From positions 1-31,777 of IMG/VR virus record IMGVR_UViG_3300028388_002801: DNA of 31,777 nt; one strand, written 5' to 3'. A program made the translations under genes and the position numbers. This stretch comes from a virus. The notes below the pieces were generated by a model that made no database searches, had not been told where the DNA came from, and worked only from the letters and a program-made list of their open reading frames with translations. Shown here piece after piece: positions 28,330 to 31,777 of the stretch (position 1 is its first letter; each line of letters starts with the position of its first letter).

Positions 28330-30642
28330 TCACCCACCAAAAAGACCTCGATACTCATCCATTCTATCAGTAGCCATTAGAGGACCTGCTCCTTGAATGG
28401 TCGTATTTGACACAGTAGTGTTAGAGGTCTGCGAAGGCGCCACAATTGTTGGCGCCTTCGCCATATTTGCAATCCGCATTATTTCCATTGTTTCAGAGCG
28501 CGAGGACATGCGACTAGTAGCGTCCATCGTAGTACTAGTCGCACTGATCTTAACGGCTTTATTGTCAACAGTAGACAATGAAGTAGAAGCTCCTTTTGTT
28601 ATCTGCTGCTGAACATCATTTGAAATGCCAGTGATAATCTGGGTCACACTTTTTTCAGCTAATTGTTGTGGCTGATCAACGCCCAACAATTGGTTTCTAA
28701 TGGTAATGGTGCGTTGCAGATTTTGTACTAACGAACTATACTTGGTATCCAGCGCTTCTTTAACATCTCGATCTTTTGACGCGAATGCAAGTGTACGGTT
28801 CTCGACAATTTGATCGTGCAGTGTGATCTCATTGCGGTCCAGACGTCGAAGAGCCGTGTCTACTTGCTGAGTAGACATCGGAACGGTCATGTCGATAATC
28901 GCAACGCTACGAGCAGTAGTTGATGTCATGTCATTGCTACTGCTGCTCGTAGTTGATGTCATGTCATTGCTACTGCTGCTCGTAGTTGATGTCATGTCAT
29001 TGCTACTACGAGCAGTAGTTGATGTCATGTCATTGCTACTACGAGCAGTAGTTGATGTCATGTCATTGCTACTACGAGCAGTAGTTGAGATACGATTATT
29101 CACAATGTGGTCGATCTGCTTACGCAGAATCTCTTTACTCTCCGTTGCAACGCGGCTGTCTGCGACAAGAGCTTTGAGCTGCGTCAAAGACAATTCTGAA
29201 ACGCGACTGCGGTCGACAGTCAGTTCTCTACCAAACCGGCCCGACTCGACGATCCCTTGCTCTCTTGCAAGACGAACTTGTCTCTTATTCTGTTGACGAA
29301 TGGACTCATCCAATGTTTCGTCAAGGGTTTTGTCCCCAATACCTGGTATCCATCCTAACAACTTATTCTTCATGTTGAGGACCCAGTTTTTGAACGCATC
29401 ATATACCTCGTCGAGATCGATGCCCTGTAGGAGGTCGAAGTCCAGTACTCTTTTACCGAGATCGTTGGCAAACTCAATAATTTTTCGTGGAACGAAAGTA
29501 AGCACATCGAGCAATGTGGTGGTGACAGAGTCGGTGAGGGTTGCGATCAGTTCACTGTAGTCGGTGTTTCTGATACGCTCGAGTTGCTTACGCCCAAAAT
29601 CTAAAAACATTTCGATGGGATTGTTGACAAACTGATGCATCACATCAAGCACTTTATCGAACATCTCTTCAAACGAGAACGACTCCAGAGCATCGACGAG
29701 TTTGTCCGCCCCAAACTTTCCTGTGATCCAGGAAAGCCCCGCTTTCAGCATATCGAGAGGGAGAGCGATCAGTCCCTTCAGTACACCACCGATCGCTCCT
29801 AGAGCACTATGGATTATCTTCTGGGTCAATGACCCGTCACGCTTAAACCCTTCCAAACCACCGACGACACCATCCCATATTGACATAATCACAGCAATGG
29901 GGTACGCCAACTTACCAATTACCCGCCCAACAGCCTTGGAAGCACTGAAGAATCGATGCAATCCATCAATGATAAAGTCGAACGCGTCGACAACATTGTC
30001 ACCCCATGTTAACAGCCCTCTGAACGCGTCTGTGCCCTTTGTCAGCCAACCAAAATGCCCTTTGATGGTGTTTACTATTCCTTGTATTCCAGTTGTCAAT
30101 CCGTCGAATAGACTAAGGATAGTTTTTCCAATCACGCCAGTTTTTGCATGTGCTCCACGTAGCGCCTTTCGCAACGAAACACGAATAACACGGATAGTGT
30201 CTTCGAGTCCTCGTGCAAAGGTGTTGCTCATGGTGTCGAGCGCTTTTGAAATGCGTCCATTGTTGAACACGAATTCAACCAAGCGAGTTATTCTGACAAG
30301 TCCTTGTATTACACCCTCAATGAAACCCGTTACGGCACCAGATATACCAAGTAAGGCCGCCGCCAAAAGCGGCGGGCGGAACCCTTTGCCAGAATTAGTA
30401 TCGTCTTGCTGCAACACTTGTTCTGGTGCACTTACATCTCTACGCTCAGCAGTCACCTCAAGCATGTCCATCTGCCACAGCTCGAAATTACGATTAAACT
30501 GAATCTGCAACGTCACCAATTGTGCAAGACGATCAGCAACTACCTTTACAGTTTCTTCGATGTCAAAAACAGCAGTCTCTAAAGAGCCATCGTCATTAGC
30601 TGCTCTCAAATCTTGCGTTGCTTGTTGAATTGGCGTTATCAT
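28330..30642 (-). CDS. tape-measure-like tail/baseplate hub protein, 770 aa
   Basis: A long helical protein with several hydrophobic segments (ISGAVTGFIEGVIQGLVR, AYPIAVIMSIWDGVVGG, ALGAIGGVLKGLIALPL), amphipathic helices between them and a repetitive Ser/Thr linker (about residues 518-580). Its place directly after the gp26-like gene and its frameshift extension is where a tape-measure or gp29-type hub protein would be expected. No catalytic motif is seen. It could alternatively be a tail component injected with DNA. ATGA overlap couples it to the preceding frame. Confidence 0.6.
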   Translation of the reverse strand: MITPIQQATQDLRAANDDGSLETAVFDIEETVKVVADRLAQLVTLQIQFNRNFELWQMDMLEVTAERRDVSAPEQVLQQDDTNSGKGFRPPLLAAALLGISGAVTGFIEGVIQGLVRITRLVEFVFNNGRISKALDTMSNTFARGLEDTIRVIRVSLRKALRGAHAKTGVIGKTILSLFDGLTTGIQGIVNTIKGHFGWLTKGTDAFRGLLTWGDNVVDAFDFIIDGLHRFFSASKAVGRVIGKLAYPIAVIMSIWDGVVGGLEGFKRDGSLTQKIIHSALGAIGGVLKGLIALPLDMLKAGLSWITGKFGADKLVDALESFSFEEMFDKVLDVMHQFVNNPIEMFLDFGRKQLERIRNTDYSELIATLTDSVTTTLLDVLTFVPRKIIEFANDLGKRVLDFDLLQGIDLDEVYDAFKNWVLNMKNKLLGWIPGIGDKTLDETLDESIRQQNKRQVRLAREQGIVESGRFGRELTVDRSRVSELSLTQLKALVADSRVATESKEILRKQIDHIVNNRISTTARSSNDMTSTTARSSNDMTSTTARSSNDMTSTTSSSSNDMTSTTSSSSNDMTSTTARSVAIIDMTVPMSTQQVDTALRRLDRNEITLHDQIVENRTLAFASKDRDVKEALDTKYSSLVQNLQRTITIRNQLLGVDQPQQLAEKSVTQIITGISNDVQQQITKGASTSLSTVDNKAVKISATSTTMDATSRMSSRSETMEIMRIANMAKAPTIVAPSQTSNTTVSNTTIQGAGPLMATDRMDEYRGLFGG
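28431..28461. repeat. perfect 12-bp inverted repeat inside a gene end
   Basis: GCGAAGGCGCCA (28431-28442) and TGGCGCCTTCGC (28450-28461) are perfect complements around a 7-base loop, inside the 3' end of the tail gene and about 105 bases past the end of gp32. No T-run on either side. It could block or stabilise converging transcripts. Confidence 0.6.
28911..29090. repeat. 33-bp tandem repeat, five full copies
   Basis: Five 33-bp units (28911-29075) and a partial sixth encode an 11-residue repeat, STTARSSNDMT in three units and STTSSSSNDMT in two, in the tail protein linker. Units differ in one block, gagca versus tgctc, which are reverse complements of each other. Copy number is expected to vary by slippage in steps of 11 residues. 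Confidence 0.85.
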
Positions 30643-30827
30643 TGTTTGTTTTGCTTTGCGATTTCTTCGTTTTGTTTAGTGATCCACTCATTCAGCAGAC
30701 CAACATAAACAGCTCTTTCCCAAGGCAGCATCATTTCCAACTCATGCAAACTGTAATTGTGGTGTTGCATCATAGCAAAATTGGTGCGATAGTGGTTGAT
30801 GACGCTGTCATTGGAAAGAGCTATGTA
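30639..30827 (-). CDS. -1 frame extension of the gp26-like protein, 62 codons
   Basis: Starting at the slippery run, the -1 frame reads YIALSNDSVINHYRTNFAMM, then QHHNYSLHELEMMLPWERAV and YVGLLNEWITKQ to a TGA overlapping the next gene's ATG. It looks like a conserved T4-like assembly protein. No start codon occurs before ATG 30773, and that ATG has no ribosome binding site, while the protein-like sequence extends 18 residues upstream of it. Frameshifting would make a 297-residue gp26-like fusion. Independent translation from 30773 (44 aa) is the alternative. Confidence 0.6.
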   Translation of the reverse strand, partial: YIALSNDSVINHYRTNFAMMQHHNYSLHELEMMLPWERAVYVGLLNEWITKQNEEIAKQNKQ

Positions 30828-30833
30828 AAAAAA
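30711..30833 (-). promoter_or_regulatory. candidate programmed -1 frameshift site
   Basis: Seven T's (30833-30827) give codons GAT-TTT-TTT-ACA-TAG, the canonical X-XXY-YYZ heptamer T-TTT-TTT. From four bases later, AGCTCTTTCC (30822-30813) is perfectly complementary to GGAAAGAGCT (30720-30711), extendable to 12 pairs with one U-G. ATGAC/GTCAT forms a small hairpin in the loop. The loop of about 92 bases is large for a stimulator, and spacing is slightly short. Confidence 0.55.
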
Positions 30834-31531
30834 TCCGACATGCCCTCCAGGTGAACTTTGTTATTGTGCTGGCACTTCGGACAGCGAAATTCCAGATCTT
30901 TGACTAATTTCGGTTGACTCTCAACGAAGTCTACGATTGCTTTGAATTGCGCAGACGTCATCGATTCTACAAACTGCGTAAGTTCTTCTTGAGTCGTAGA
31001 AGTAGTGTCAATTCGTTCAGCGTCCGTTAACACTGCCACAATACAGTTAACGATAATGTCAAACGCTATATCGCTTGTAATGGTGCCATCGACCGCACCC
31101 TTTTCTATCAAGGTGCGATAACGAGGGTATTGTAGCTCGACAGCCAGCTTATCAGTTAGTTGAATTGTTTGGTTTGAAGCATCGCCTTGCAAAGTGATAT
31201 CTGAAAGATCGATCTTGATGGGGATCTCATGGTCACACTGTTCTCCGGCACACTTGAATCTGAGATCGGCTGTTTCGCCTACAGATTTAGATCTAATCTG
31301 TAGGAACAAATACTCAATATCAAAAGCTGCAAGGGCGTCAACGTTGATATCAGGAACACAAGACGCTATAGTCGATGCAACGGCTTCCAACGCTGTCCGC
31401 ACATCTTGCGACTCGAACGCCAGCATCATTACTTTCTCTTCTTTTACGAGGTATGGACGAAACCGAACCATCTGACCCGTCGAGGGCACTTTTATTTGAT
31501 ATTGAGGGGTGTCATTCAATTTGGGCAACAT
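30821..31531 (-). CDS. 26: T4 gp26-like baseplate hub protein, 236 aa
   Basis: MLPKLNDTPQYQIKVPSTGQ, RFRPYLVKEEKVMMLAFES and FDIEYLFLQIRSKSVGETAD are diagnostic of the T4 baseplate gp26 family (T4_baseplate in Pfam, from memory). C94, C99, C217 and C220 (RCPKC) may bind a zinc between the core and the C-terminus. GGAG precedes the ATG. The end carries the slippery site described separately, so two products of 236 and 297 residues are expected. Confidence 0.8.
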   Translation of the reverse strand: MLPKLNDTPQYQIKVPSTGQMVRFRPYLVKEEKVMMLAFESQDVRTALEAVASTIASCVPDINVDALAAFDIEYLFLQIRSKSVGETADLRFKCAGEQCDHEIPIKIDLSDITLQGDASNQTIQLTDKLAVELQYPRYRTLIEKGAVDGTITSDIAFDIIVNCIVAVLTDAERIDTTSTTQEELTQFVESMTSAQFKAIVDFVESQPKLVKDLEFRCPKCQHNNKVHLEGMSDFFT

Positions 31532-31575
31532 CGTTTATTCTCCATTCATTACTTAAAAAATATCGTCCAATACGT

Positions 31576-31584
31576 CATTTATCG
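31576..31584 (-). promoter_or_regulatory. late-type promoter candidate, minus strand
   Basis: On the minus strand CGATAAATG lies about 45 bases before the gp26-like ATG and resembles the ATAAATA boxes on the plus strand. It would drive the tail block. The final base differs from the other boxes. Confidence 0.3.
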
Positions 31585-31624
31585 TATCGTCAATTGTGCT
31601 ATTGTCGAATATCCCATCAAGGGT

Positions 31625-31777
31625 TTAGTGGCTGAAGAAATCACTAGGGCACTTTCCAAACTGCCCGATGATTTTGAAACCGACGTGCTCGAGCGCCTGA
31701 AACAGATCCGAGTCACTTCGCTCCGGGCCGCGTAGTGCAAGGCCGTAGCGCAAATTTTCAAGCGGCGATTGTAGCAA
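31625..31777 (-). CDS. C-terminal end of a tail-block gene (partial)
   Basis: From the right edge of the window, a minus-strand frame is open for 50 codons to a TAA at 31627-31625: SPLENLRYGLALRGPERSDS, then DLFQALEHVGFKIIGQFGKC and PSDFFSH. Composition and direction fit the tail operon, and the gp26-like gene starts about 90 bases on. I cannot name the family. A plus-strand 35-codon frame from GTG 31628 overlaps it and is less likely. Confidence 0.45.
   Translation of the reverse strand: MLQSPLENLRYGLALRGPERSDSDLFQALEHVGFKIIGQFGKCPSDFFSH

Noticed and set aside
28911-29090. CRISPR array
   Set aside because: The 33-bp units are directly adjacent without spacers and encode an in-frame 11-residue protein repeat.
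29702-30502. 266-codon plus-strand open frame
   Set aside because: It lies wholly antisense to the tape-measure-like gene and is Ser/Pro/Thr-rich in the way expected of a shadow frame. No ribosome binding site.
31406-31735. Plus-strand frame crossing the gp26-like start, with a possible GTG start at 31628
   Set aside because: Most of it is antisense to the gp26-like gene, and the last 35 codons compete with a more protein-like minus-strand frame that runs in the direction of the tail operon.

Overview
The window is a piece of a large, densely packed double-stranded DNA phage genome of the T4-like myovirus group, most similar in gene content to the marine members of that group. Evidence read from the translations: a gp32-type single-stranded DNA binding protein with its H/C/C/C zinc site, a gp33-type late-transcription co-activator, a gp26-type baseplate hub protein, class Ia ribonucleotide reductase (NrdA and NrdB), a PhoH-type ATPase, and many small families that recur in marine T4-like phages. 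An overlapping inner/outer spanin pair implies a Gram-negative host. No host chromosomal gene, integrase, transposase or CRISPR array is visible.

Layout. 1-2962 (+) holds small early-type genes of unknown function; four intergenic gaps carry copies of one leader cassette, some with a sigma70-like promoter. 2963-4060 is mostly noncoding: a terminator, a strong sigma70-like promoter followed at once by a structured-RNA candidate, duplicated short motifs, one small gene and a frameshifted gene remnant. 4139-11947 (+) is a long run of overlapping genes: metalloprotease, nuclease-like protein, nucleotidyltransferase-like protein, small structural or assembly proteins, the spanins and small membrane proteins. 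12033-15879 (+) is the nucleotide-metabolism block (nrdA, nrdB, a zinc ribbon, a GIY-YIG endonuclease, a DUF6433-like protein). 15968-17983 (+) holds a 52-residue gene isolated between two terminators, phoH, endolysin and a holin-like gene. 17986-26293 (+) is a glycan-type modification cassette: sulfotransferase, three SAM methyltransferases, radical SAM enzyme, at least five glycosyltransferases, a DUF115-like protein and one broken glycosyltransferase. 26290-28326 (+) is the gp33/gp32 replication and late-transcription block. 28330-31777 (-) is a convergent tail/baseplate block.

The most interesting signal is in that tail block. The gp26-like gene ends on a perfect T-TTT-TTT slippery heptamer, six bases before its stop codon. 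The -1 frame is open for 62 further codons, looks conserved and protein-like from its first residue, and ends in an ATGA overlap with the start of a tape-measure-like gene. A 10-12 bp stem can form directly downstream of the slippery run. This is the arrangement of the programmed -1 frameshift of tail assembly chaperones (lambda G/GT type), here fused to a T4-type baseplate hub protein. The second main item is the modification cassette, which could build a sulfated, methylated glycan on the virion or the infected cell. All assignments come from reading motifs; no database search or folding program was run.
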